Source of the DNA: CAZXWN01 sp964644695 [NCBI: uncultured bacterium]
Lineage (GTDB): Bacteria; UBP4; UBA4092
Direction: 5' to 3'
DNA length: 64,000 nt
Assembly (NCBI GenBank): GCA_964644695.1
Contig: CAZXWN010000004.1
Coordinates: 1 to 64,000 of the forward strand
Translations under genes and position numbers: made by a program
Shown: positions 24,965-33,700 of the stretch, in pieces
Layout of the letters: each line of letters opens with the position of its first letter
Numbering within the stretch: position 1 is the stretch's first letter
The notes under the pieces: model-generated
Database searches by the model: none
What the model saw: the letters and a program-made list of their open reading frames with translations, nothing else
Told to the model about the DNA's origin: nothing

Positions 24965-27184
24965 TTATTGTCTATTCAAAGTTGTATCACGGTGTATCAC
25001 AGTAGGTTGATAAGTGCTCCCCAGAATCAACTGACATTTCTGTCCTGGAATAACAGTAGCACCCGGTTTGGGGTATTGGTCTAAAACAACACCAGAGCCT
25101 GTCATTACAGGAACCAGATCCATATGCGTAAGCCGAACTAATGCCACCCTTTTTGCAAGACCCTTCAAATTCGGCATCATAAGAACGGTTTTTTCTTTTT
25201 CATACGATATCTGTTTTAATCCAGTGTTATCCAACTTATTTTCAGAAACCACTTTATTCTGAACGGGTGCCTGAACCTTAACGGGCACTGAAACATCCAT
25301 GTAATCCTCATTCAACATGTCATTTAAGGAATCATCAGAAGGATGCGCTTGCGCCATTGGCATTGGAGGAGGAGCCTCTGGAAATATACCTAACTGGGTC
25401 AATGCTGCTTCCGCAATTCGCTTAAAGGCTGGGGCAGCAACAGTTCCTCCGTAATACCCATTTTTTGTGGGCTGGTCAATAAAAACACCTATAACCAGTC
25501 TGGGGTCTTCCACAGGCAAGAATCCAACAAAAGAAGACATGTATCGGCCGGGGAGATATCCTCGGCCCCCTTCAGCAACGACTTGAGCCGTACCCGTCTT
25601 TCCCGCAACTCTGACCCCTGGTATGGCAGCCGGCTTTCCGGTACCACGGTCAACAACTCCCTGCATAATCTCTCTAATTTCACGGGCCGTATCTTCTCGT
25701 AAGACCTGGCGTACTATTTCAGGTTTATATTCTTTCTTGAGACGGCCATTTTCATCCCGAATAGATTTCACCAGATGAGGTTTCAGGAGTTTGCCTCCAT
25801 TTGCAATAACCGAATAGGCGGCACACATCTGGATGGCATTAACAGAAACACTCTGACCAAAACTAACACGAGACCAAACTAAAGGAGTCCACTGTTTATA
25901 ATTCAATACTAATCCAGAGGATTCACCCGGAAGGCCAACCCCAGTCACATTGCCAAATCCAAATTTCTTGATATATTCATACAGCCTGTCGGATCCAAGT
26001 TTTTGAGCAATCTGCAAAGTTCCAATATTAGAAGAAACTTCAATGACTTTGGCAAAGGTCATAATGCTGTATGAATGGGTATCCCGCAAAGTACGTCCTG
26101 CAAATTTAATACGTCCACCCATTCCATTAAAGGTGTCTGTCAATTTTACTTTGCCGGTTTCTAAAGCGGCCGCAGCGGTAAAGACTTTAAATATTGAACC
26201 TGGTTCAAAGGCCTGTTCCACAGCCCTATTCGAAGAAACTTCCCGCCACATATCTTTGGAAACGCTGCGATAGTTACTCAAATCATATTTTGGATAGTTG
26301 GCCAAGGCCAGGATTTCACCTGTCTTAGGGTCCATAACCACGACAAATCCCGCATGAGCACCATGTTTTTCGATTGTGGCCGCCAGTTCATCTTCAGCAG
26401 CCCGCTGTATAACTTCATCAATCGTTAAATACATCTGGTTTCCCGCAAGATTTGAAAATACATCATCTTCAATGGGAACCAGTAATCTCCCTGCACCATC
26501 TTTACGGGATGTAACTTGACCAAAATTCCCACTGACCTGTGGTTGATAGACAGCTTCCAAACCACCCAGAGGCCGATGAGTACCCCAGCCGCCCAAACCT
26601 TCTTCCATACTACCAATACCAACCGGCCCCAGAATATGGCAAGCCGCATCACCTTTAGGATACAGTCGCTTACAGTACTTTTCTGTCCGAAGTTCATTTC
26701 GTAGCTTGAGGTCTTGTCGTAATATCGTAACTTGGGCATACTGCTCAGGTGTCAGCTCCATTGCAAGAGGAACCCATGAGACGGTTGTGTTGCGGGTAAT
26801 AATATCCAGGAACTTTGATTCAGGTTCATTCAGAATAACTGCTAATCGAGCAGCCAATTTGACCGGAAGATCTTTCTTAACTGATTTCTTTTTCTTAGCG
26901 GCATCCAAATTCTCAATAATGACATCTTTTGGAGACAGGATCAATGAATCCACCATAATTGAAGTAGCGAGAGGATTTCCCGAACGATCATAAATCCATC
27001 CCCGCCGAGGTTCAATCACTTCACCCCGATAGTGTTCTCCCCGGGCAACACTACTAAAATAAGCATGGTCAAAAATCTGGAGATATCCAACCCAGATTAA
27101 TACTAAACCCAAAAACAAAAAGAATAGGCTACGAAATAAGACTATTCTTTTGCGGTTTGTTTTGTCAGTTTCACGACCAATCAT
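24965..27184 (-). CDS. ftsI: Septal transpeptidase FtsI/PBP with a C-terminal PASTA domain
   Basis: Class B penicillin-binding protein that crosslinks septal peptidoglycan with FtsW. In 739 residues: one membrane segment near 13-33, a PBP dimerisation domain, and a transpeptidase domain with SIFK (Ser330, Lys333), SSN (VSSNIGTLQ) and KTGT (AGKTGTAQV near 530). After a Pro/Asp-rich stretch (about 605-640), residues about 675-730 form a PASTA domain (MPNLKGLAKRVALVRL to PGQKCQLILG). PASTA is usual on Gram-positive PBP2x-type proteins and sporogenic SpoVD, and is absent from E. coli FtsI. Confidence 0.94.
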   Translation of the reverse strand: MIGRETDKTNRKRIVLFRSLFFLFLGLVLIWVGYLQIFDHAYFSSVARGEHYRGEVIEPRRGWIYDRSGNPLATSIMVDSLILSPKDVIIENLDAAKKKKSVKKDLPVKLAARLAVILNEPESKFLDIITRNTTVSWVPLAMELTPEQYAQVTILRQDLKLRNELRTEKYCKRLYPKGDAACHILGPVGIGSMEEGLGGWGTHRPLGGLEAVYQPQVSGNFGQVTSRKDGAGRLLVPIEDDVFSNLAGNQMYLTIDEVIQRAAEDELAATIEKHGAHAGFVVVMDPKTGEILALANYPKYDLSNYRSVSKDMWREVSSNRAVEQAFEPGSIFKVFTAAAALETGKVKLTDTFNGMGGRIKFAGRTLRDTHSYSIMTFAKVIEVSSNIGTLQIAQKLGSDRLYEYIKKFGFGNVTGVGLPGESSGLVLNYKQWTPLVWSRVSFGQSVSVNAIQMCAAYSVIANGGKLLKPHLVKSIRDENGRLKKEYKPEIVRQVLREDTAREIREIMQGVVDRGTGKPAAIPGVRVAGKTGTAQVVAEGGRGYLPGRYMSSFVGFLPVEDPRLVIGVFIDQPTKNGYYGGTVAAPAFKRIAEAALTQLGIFPEAPPPMPMAQAHPSDDSLNDMLNEDYMDVSVPVKVQAPVQNKVVSENKLDNTGLKQISYEKEKTVLMMPNLKGLAKRVALVRLTHMDLVPVMTGSGVVLDQYPKPGATVIPGQKCQLILGSTYQPTVIHRDTTLNRQ

Positions 27185-27274
27185 TGTTGTTTTCTCGTTG
27201 ACTTATAACATGATGGCCCCCGTCGGGAAGGTCAGATGAAACGGACTAAACCGTTGTCATCCGGCAAACCCGGC

Positions 27275-27751
27275 TCAATCCATGCTCCGAGCCTCAGCTC
27301 GTGATACGAATCGAATCCATTTTCCCCATACAGAAGCAGTCTGTTGATTGTTTTCTGTCGTCGGAGTGGGGTTTTGGAAAGAAGCCGGTTGGACATTCAC
27401 CCAGGAGGCTGCATAAACTTTGGCCAACTGGTTATCCTGGGCAGGAATCATTCCCTGTGCCAGAGCTAATTCACGAATGCGGGATGGATCTTTTAATCCA
27501 GCGATTTGTTGTTCCAGTCGTAATCGTTGGTTATTTACTTCCAAAAAGTCGCGTTGTGTCAGAGCCAGTTTCTGTGATGCCTTCTGTATTTGTTGCTTCA
27601 TATAGAGGTGACCTAATGAAAGAACAATCACCCCTAAAAATACCACTATTAGTATATTTATTTTATCATTATCAGTGCTTGCTCTGCGTCGAACAGCTCT
27701 GGCTCTTTGAATTTCTGGCAACTCATTGTAGTTACTCGGTTTCCACTTCAT
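27275..27751 (-). CDS. ftsL: FtsL-like divisome protein
   Basis: 158 residues: a basic cytoplasmic start, one membrane helix near 31-50 (NILIVVFLGVIVLSLGHLY), a coiled coil (about 52-88, MKQQIQKASQKLALTQRDF onward) containing the FtsL-type LKDPSRIRELAL segment, and a Gln/Thr-rich C-terminal tail. Topology, that motif and position between rsmH and ftsI support FtsL. The extracytoplasmic tail is longer than in E. coli FtsL (about 121 residues). Confidence 0.82.
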   Translation of the reverse strand: MKWKPSNYNELPEIQRARAVRRRASTDNDKINILIVVFLGVIVLSLGHLYMKQQIQKASQKLALTQRDFLEVNNQRLRLEQQIAGLKDPSRIRELALAQGMIPAQDNQLAKVYAASWVNVQPASFQNPTPTTENNQQTASVWGKWIRFVSRAEARSMD

Positions 27752-27792
27752 ATTTTCCCTCCCGAAGGTATTTCTCCCCCTACGGGGTCAAA

Positions 27793-28749
27793 CTATTTTA
27801 TTTTTTCTACGACTCGGAACTTGGCACTTCTTGCTCTGGGGTTCCGACCCATTTCATCTTCATCTGGTACGACCGGTTTTCGAGTCAGTATTTCTAACTG
27901 TTTGATTCGTGGACAACTACATAAGTCTGGCGGTTGTTCACAGATACATAATCCAGCGGCTTTTTTGAAAGCCAGTTTCACTAACCGGTCTTCGAGAGAA
28001 TGGAAACTAATGATTCCCACTCGCCCCCCTGGCTTGAGACAGTCTAAAAAATCAGCCAGGAATTGCTTCAAACTTTCTAATTCGCCATTCACTTCAATTC
28101 TTAAGGCCTGGAAGGTTCTTGTTGCCGGATGTATTCGGTTATGAACCCTGTATCCAGTACCCCGGACAGCGTGTTCCACCAGTTCCGCCAACTCATGGGT
28201 TGTCGTAATGGATTTTCCATCCCGGTATTGTGCGATAGTCCGGGCAATCCGTCGCGACAACCTCTCACCACCGTACTGATAAATAACATCCGCCAGTTGG
28301 TCTTCCGGCCAGGTATTGACCACATCGGCAGCGGTAACTCCCTGGCTGCGATCCATCCGCATATCCAAGGGCCCGTCTCGATCGAAGGAAAATCCCCGTT
28401 CATCCCGGTCCAGTTGGTAACTGGAGATTCCCAAGTCCAGGAAGATTTTGTCCACCTGCGGGAAACCTAAACCGTTCAGCTGGTTTTTCATGTCCCGGAA
28501 ATTACTGTGAACCAAGTTCAGAGGTGTTCCTAAAGGTTCCAGTCTTTTCCGAGCCAGTTCCAGAGATTCCTGGTCTCGATCAAATCCGATGAGCCGACCT
28601 TCCGGTCCAAGCCTTAAAACGGCTTGGGAGGCAGCCCCACCCATACCTAAAGTGCCGTCCACAAAGACCTCACCGCGGTCCGGGACCAGCCATTGCAACA
28701 TTTCACGAAGCAGTACAGGTTGGTGGATGGGGTGCTCCCCGTTCATCAT
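27793..28749 (-). CDS. rsmH: 16S rRNA (cytosine-1402-N4)-methyltransferase RsmH
   Basis: Methylates C1402 in the ribosomal P site. The 318-residue chain has HQPVLLREML at the N-terminus, the SAM site FVDGTLGMGG, FDRDQESL, DLGISSYQLD, RIHPATRTFQALRIEVN and SFHSLEDRLVK. It is the second gene of the dcw operon, 62 bases after mraZ. Confidence 0.97.
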   Translation of the reverse strand: MMNGEHPIHQPVLLREMLQWLVPDRGEVFVDGTLGMGGAASQAVLRLGPEGRLIGFDRDQESLELARKRLEPLGTPLNLVHSNFRDMKNQLNGLGFPQVDKIFLDLGISSYQLDRDERGFSFDRDGPLDMRMDRSQGVTAADVVNTWPEDQLADVIYQYGGERLSRRIARTIAQYRDGKSITTTHELAELVEHAVRGTGYRVHNRIHPATRTFQALRIEVNGELESLKQFLADFLDCLKPGGRVGIISFHSLEDRLVKLAFKKAAGLCICEQPPDLCSCPRIKQLEILTRKPVVPDEDEMGRNPRARSAKFRVVEKIK

Positions 28750-28811
28750 GTTCTCCTGTGAAAGAACTCGGATGGTTTATCTAACAACCATCGGTAACTT
28801 TTCAAATTTAT

Positions 28812-29318
28812 TTAATTGTCAGATTGTGGTTCAGATTCTGAAGGTGTTTGCTGGCCCCAGAACCCGTCAAAATTTGACATCATTTCTTCTGCAATATCAT
28901 TGGCATTGACACTGAACTGCCGAATCTGATCTTCCCAGCGTTCTTTGGACCAGACCTGGATCCGATACAGGGACCCGACAAGAACCACTTCTTTTTTTAT
29001 CTGGGCGTATTCCAATAAGTGACGCGAAAGAACAAATCGTGCCCCTTTATCCAAGGTTTCTTCCTGTACTCCCGAAAAATACGCATTGGTGAAGCGCTGA
29101 GCACGGGGATCAAAGGGATTCATTTTCTTCTTAACTTGACCTTCCATGACCTGAAATGTTGCCAACGGGTATATCCAGAGACAAAACTCTACTCCGCGGG
29201 TTACGACGATTTGGCCTTGATTTTCAACCACTAATCGCCCCGATAACCTGCGGGGAATGATGATTCGATTTTTGCTGTCCAGGTTCTGGTAAAACTCACC
29301 GCGCAGATCCTCGATCAT
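28812..29318 (-). CDS. mraZ: Transcriptional regulator MraZ
   Basis: AbrB-like DNA-binding protein that controls the dcw operon in other bacteria. The 168-residue chain has two MraZ repeats: about 1-55 (NLDSKNRIIIPRRL) and about 80-130 (LDKGARFVLSRHLLEYA). A 25-residue acidic, Ser/Gln-rich tail follows. It is first in the operon, so autoregulation is likely by analogy. I do not see an unambiguous series of TGGG boxes in the leader. Confidence 0.93.
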   Translation of the reverse strand: MIEDLRGEFYQNLDSKNRIIIPRRLSGRLVVENQGQIVVTRGVEFCLWIYPLATFQVMEGQVKKKMNPFDPRAQRFTNAYFSGVQEETLDKGARFVLSRHLLEYAQIKKEVVLVGSLYRIQVWSKERWEDQIRQFSVNANDIAEEMMSNFDGFWGQQTPSESEPQSDN

Positions 29319-29375
29319 CTTTCGATACCCTTCTTTTGAAAATGGGATTTGGCCCCACTTCGAGTCACTTGCACT

Positions 29376-29404
29376 AGTATAGGAGTACCATGGGGTCCTG
29401 TCAA
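29376..29404 (-). promoter_or_regulatory. Consensus sigma70-type promoter of the dcw operon
   Basis: On the minus strand: TTGACA (29399-29404), a 17-base spacer, then TATACT (29376-29381). The leader to the mraZ ATG (29318) is about 50 bases and contains AAGAAGGG about ten bases before the start. All 14 dcw genes follow with gaps under 100 bases and many overlaps, so this promoter may serve the whole 17.8-kb cluster. Confidence 0.85.
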
Positions 29405-29739
29405 GCGAAAAATGCTGATTTTTAGCGATAAATACAAACTTTTTTTACAAATCAGAAACAGGGTAAAATAAGGCAAAATCAGCACTACATTTTTGTAGGG
29501 TTTAATTTATAAACGAACCCTCCACGGAGTTGCTCGGAGCAGGTCCGTGGAGAGTTCGAAACAAGTCCATTTCGAGGAAAAATTTGAGAACAAAATAATA
29601 TTTCGGCGGAAGGTTTCCGATTCGTATGTCATTCGTTTCAAGAAACGGAGTCAAAGTCCCTGTCAACGCGAACTGGAGAGGGTGATAGATAGATTCCATA
29701 CAATATCATTCATATTTCAAATAAATCACCTTGAATGGA
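29405..29739. other. Intergenic stretch with inverted repeats, no supported gene
   Basis: About 335 bases with no convincing coding region. It contains three inverted repeats: CTACA-TTTT-TGTAG (29485-29498), the large hairpin at 29514-29558, and CGTTTC-AA-GAAACG (29634-29647). Short open frames on both strands are low-complexity and lack ribosome-binding sites. The region marks the border between the dcw cluster and the polysaccharide locus. Confidence 0.6.
29514..29558. repeat. Large hairpin containing repeat copy 1
   Basis: A 15-bp stem with one mismatch (left arm 29514-29528, right arm 29544-29558) encloses a smaller inverted repeat TGCTC-G-GAGCA. The right half (29532-29561) recurs at 62854-62883 in the same orientation with 27 of 30 identical bases. 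There is no T tract, so it is not a standard terminator. Confidence 0.8.
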
Positions 29740-29769
29740 ATGACAAGTCAGGCTCAATAAAGGTATGAT
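29740..29769 (+). promoter_or_regulatory. Putative promoter of rfbA
   Basis: ATGACA (29740-29745), an 18-base spacer and TATGAT (29764-29769) match the sigma70 hexamers at five of six positions each. The rfbA start codon follows 42 bases later, with AAGGG about nine bases before it. Confidence 0.6.
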
Positions 29770-29810
29770 GTAGGATAATTGGAAATCAAGTATAGATAAG
29801 GGATTGATGG

Positions 29811-30683
29811 ATGATAAAAAAAGGGATCATACTGGCTGGAGGCGCAGGAACACGACTGTATCCGTTAACGATACCCATCAGTAAACAACTTATGCCAGTT
29901 TACGATAAACCGATGATTTATTATCCACTGAGTGTCCTGATGTTGAGTGATATTCGCGATATTTTAGTCATCTCAACCCAGGAAGATCAAGCCGGGTTTC
30001 AGAAGCTTTTACGAGACGGTTCGCAATGGGGAATTAAAATCCAATATGCCATACAAACCAGGCCGGAGGGATTACCGCAGGCTTTCACTATTGCAGAAGA
30101 TTTCCTTGCCGGAGAAGGATGTGCGCTTATTTTGGGGGATAACATTTTTTACGGAAGTGGCTTATCGGGATTATTAAAAAAAGCGACCAGTTTAAAAACG
30201 GGGGCAACAATATTTGGATATCCTGTCCATGACCCTCAGAGATACGGCGTTGTCTCGATAAATGAATCCGGAAAAATAATCGATATTGAAGAAAAGCCCC
30301 TTCATCCGAAATCCAATTATGCTGTTGTGGGTCTTTATTATTTCGACAATAAAGTTGTAGAACTTTCCAAAACACTGAAACCTTCCAAACGAGGCGAGAC
30401 AGAAATCACGGATTTACTCAACATTTATTTCAGAAAAAATCAATTAAAGGTTGAGTTATTAGGTCGAGGATTTGCCTGGCTGGATACCGGTACACATGAA
30501 AGTATTTTGGAAGCCTCAAACTTTGTTCAGACAATACAGAAACGGCAAGGTTTTATGATATGCTGTCCGGAAGAAATCGCCTGGCGAAAAGGATATATAT
30601 CTACCGAGTCACTCCTGCATACCGCGAAGGCTTTATCGAAAAATGAATATGGGGCTTACTTAAAAAAACTCTTAAGTAAGTAA
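29811..30683 (+). CDS. rfbA: Glucose-1-phosphate thymidylyltransferase
   Basis: Makes dTDP-glucose from glucose 1-phosphate and dTTP, the entry to dTDP-rhamnose and related sugars. The 290-residue chain has the nucleotidyltransferase loop LAGGAGTRLYPLT near 9-21, SKQLMPVYDKPMIYYPL, and the Mg/sugar motif ILGDNIFYG near 107-115. It is full length and typical of RmlA. The following pathway genes (rfbB, rfbC, rfbD) are not in this window, so they must lie elsewhere or the product serves another route. It is transcribed alone, convergent with the next gene. Confidence 0.95.
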   Translation: MIKKGIILAGGAGTRLYPLTIPISKQLMPVYDKPMIYYPLSVLMLSDIRDILVISTQEDQAGFQKLLRDGSQWGIKIQYAIQTRPEGLPQAFTIAEDFLAGEGCALILGDNIFYGSGLSGLLKKATSLKTGATIFGYPVHDPQRYGVVSINESGKIIDIEEKPLHPKSNYAVVGLYYFDNKVVELSKTLKPSKRGETEITDLLNIYFRKNQLKVELLGRGFAWLDTGTHESILEASNFVQTIQKRQGFMICCPEEIAWRKGYISTESLLHTAKALSKNEYGAYLKKLLSK

Positions 30684-30753
30684 AACCTCAATTCACTTCA
30701 AATTTCTCAGTTACCTTACCTCAACGGCAATCAATGGCTTCTCCCCTATATGT

Positions 30754-33700
30754 TTATTTTTTCTTTGGGGCAACGATTATTTTATCCAAAATGGAAAGAT
30801 AACTATTGGGAGCGGTATTGAGTATTTTTGTTTTCTTATTGGGTCCAAAATTTTCCGCCGGTAAATCGATATCATTATCAAGGTCTTTGATGGAGAACAT
30901 AACCCCATAAATTCCTTTTTTTGCCTGGGGATCAATGTCAAGATACAAGTCAGTATCTTTGACTACGATATCAGGACTAACTTTGGTAAAATCTACTTCA
31001 CCATTACATAGATACCATCTCTCTGTTGCAATAACGTTTTCACTTTTACCATCAATCTGTCGCACACTAAGAGTCAGCAATATGTTTTTATTTTGAATCT
31101 CCGGATCAAGCACCTTCCAATAGTATTTCATATGTACTTTACCACCCGGATTTACTGTTCCCGGCCGAAGGTCATACCCTATCAACGACAAATATTTCCC
31201 AAAATTTATTCCACATTTATAACCCGACTTCAGATTACTTTCTTCAGCAAAATAAGGGAAATTAAAGCTACTGATGGAGAAGTTCAATTTAATATCCGAA
31301 ATAGTTCCCGGTAAATCTTTGTATGTGTAAAAAATAATCTTTACATTCTTAACAAAAGTATTTATGTCTCCACTGACAATTCGAGGCTCACCCGCACCAT
31401 AATTTCCCAAGTTTCGAATGACCATAACCTTATCTTTTCCAACAGTGGAATCAAGCGACAAAATTATAGCGGTAGAGGCCATTCCTGCGTATTGAGGAGC
31501 GAAATTCCGAATTGCGAATTCCACACTTTCCATATAGACAGGAACGGCAAAATTGTACTCAACCTGAACGCAAGTATTTTTCGATAAATATATCGGATCA
31601 TTATAAAGGTCATCGAGATTAGCATGGTAAGTCAAACCTGTTATATTCTTCGTCAGAGCCAGGTTCATATAATCTTTGATACCGTTATCTTTGAGCGAGA
31701 TTTCTTCTACTGGCTTGCCTGCTTTTTTCCGGGCATAATAATCCATCAAACTGGAATTGGTGGATAAGGTTCCCTGGAGATAAGCATACATTTTATTAAT
31801 TTCATCAACACCGATTGTATAAGATGAATTATATTTCTTCCATAGAGATGATTTAAGGTCTTTATCCAGATGCTTTTTATTTACCAGCTGAGTAAATGTC
31901 ATCTCTGAGAGATTGCTGACATTCGTTGACCCTGAATAGACATATTCAAAATACTTTTTACCTTTGCGAACAGTAGAGAGCTGCATGGAACGATTATCCG
32001 TACCCTTTACAACCGGAAATTCAAAATAACCATCATCACCATCTACATCAGCACGGTAATAATCTAGGTAATTGTTTACGTCTTTACCCACAATGGCCAC
32101 TGCACGCGAAGAATGATCACTATATACGCCTGAATACATCTGGTTATCATTTTTCTTTTGACACGCTAACAATGAAACACGCGTCTTCTTAACCGGGTCA
32201 TCCAGTGGGATATAAGCTGGATGAGACTCTCCGGATGATAAATACTCATTCAAGCGATGAGTTATCGAATATTTGATGAAGTTATCACCCTCATTCAAAT
32301 TACATCCAGAAATGATTAATTCCCCTTTTCCAATTTTTAAGCTGCCCAAAAGGAAACAATCATCATATCCATCCAAGGACATAATGGGTTTAAACAACAT
32401 TTCCCGATTATCAAATACCTCATAATACGAGGTGGTCTTGGAATACATATCACACAGGGGAGTAAATAAACCAGGGAGATATTCCGGAGCATCCTGAGTC
32501 AGATAATGATTGTTCCGGATAACCACCGGAATCAATCTGTCCACTCTGAGTTTAAGTCGATTAATTGTGGAATGTCCCTGATGTTCTAAAATCGTATTTA
32601 CAACAGATAGCGCATCGCCCCCCTGGATATATGCCTTTCCTCCGTTTTCCAGGTAATCCAATAAGGAAGCCGTTTGCTGACCACTGAATTTCGTGATACC
32701 CGCTATCAGAAGATTCTTATTAACCACATCAGATTTGGGATTAAACACTTTTGGACTCAGCAATGATTGATTAAACAAATCGTTCCAAAAAGCCCTGTAA
32801 CTTGTATCTTGAATATAGACGGCATAATCCACATCTTTTACCGTTTGTGTTGTATTAACTTCCCAGACAATAATGTCCTTGCCTGCTCCAAAAATGGGGT
32901 GGATTTTATTCGATTTAAAAACCGGACCCTCAAATCTGTAAACATCATCTTTGACATCATTAAAAACACCACTCTGGAAAATATACCGAATATGATTCTT
33001 TATAAATATTTGAGAACTGATATTAGTATCTGTCGCCTGGAAAGCTTTCTTGGTCAGCTTGTAATGTTTATTGAAGGTGTCATCCATCGGACCATAACCA
33101 CCGGGATGTCCCATGAATACAAGTCTCCCGGCCATGGCTGTTACATAATAACTGGTATCCCAGGGAGCTCCGAGAATCTTTGAAGTTTTAGGGATATTTT
33201 TATCAATCCATGACCCAATCCAGCGATTTTCGGAGAACTGTTCATCCTTCCATTGTTTTTGATAAACAGATTCATGATTCAAGATTTCTTTACGATATTT
33301 AAGGCTCTTATCAAACATATTAAGAACCATATATCCCTGAAATATGGAAATAATGACCAGGGAGACAATAAGGGGAGAATGAATAGGCCTGTAAGTTTCC
33401 GACTTCTCTCCAACAAATCTCAGGTCACTCAATATGTCTATGGAAAATTGGACCAAAAGAATTAATGACAAAACAGTGAAGGTTGGAGTGAATCCCGAGA
33501 ATCTATGGGGCTGGACCGAAAACCCCAGCAATGGTTCAGTGAAAATATGGTGCCATCTTAAAACAAGACAAACACTGAATAGTGAAACAAATGATGACCA
33601 TAAATAATAATTCTTCGTCTTCTTTGAAGCAAGATATCCGACAGCTATTGTGAATAATTCTAAATAGACCGGTTTAACTATTAAATTCCAGGTATCAGCC

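Noticed and set aside
29502-29768. Short open frames on both strands in the dcw/rfbA spacer
   Set aside because: They lie across inverted repeats, have no ribosome-binding site, and look like no protein family.
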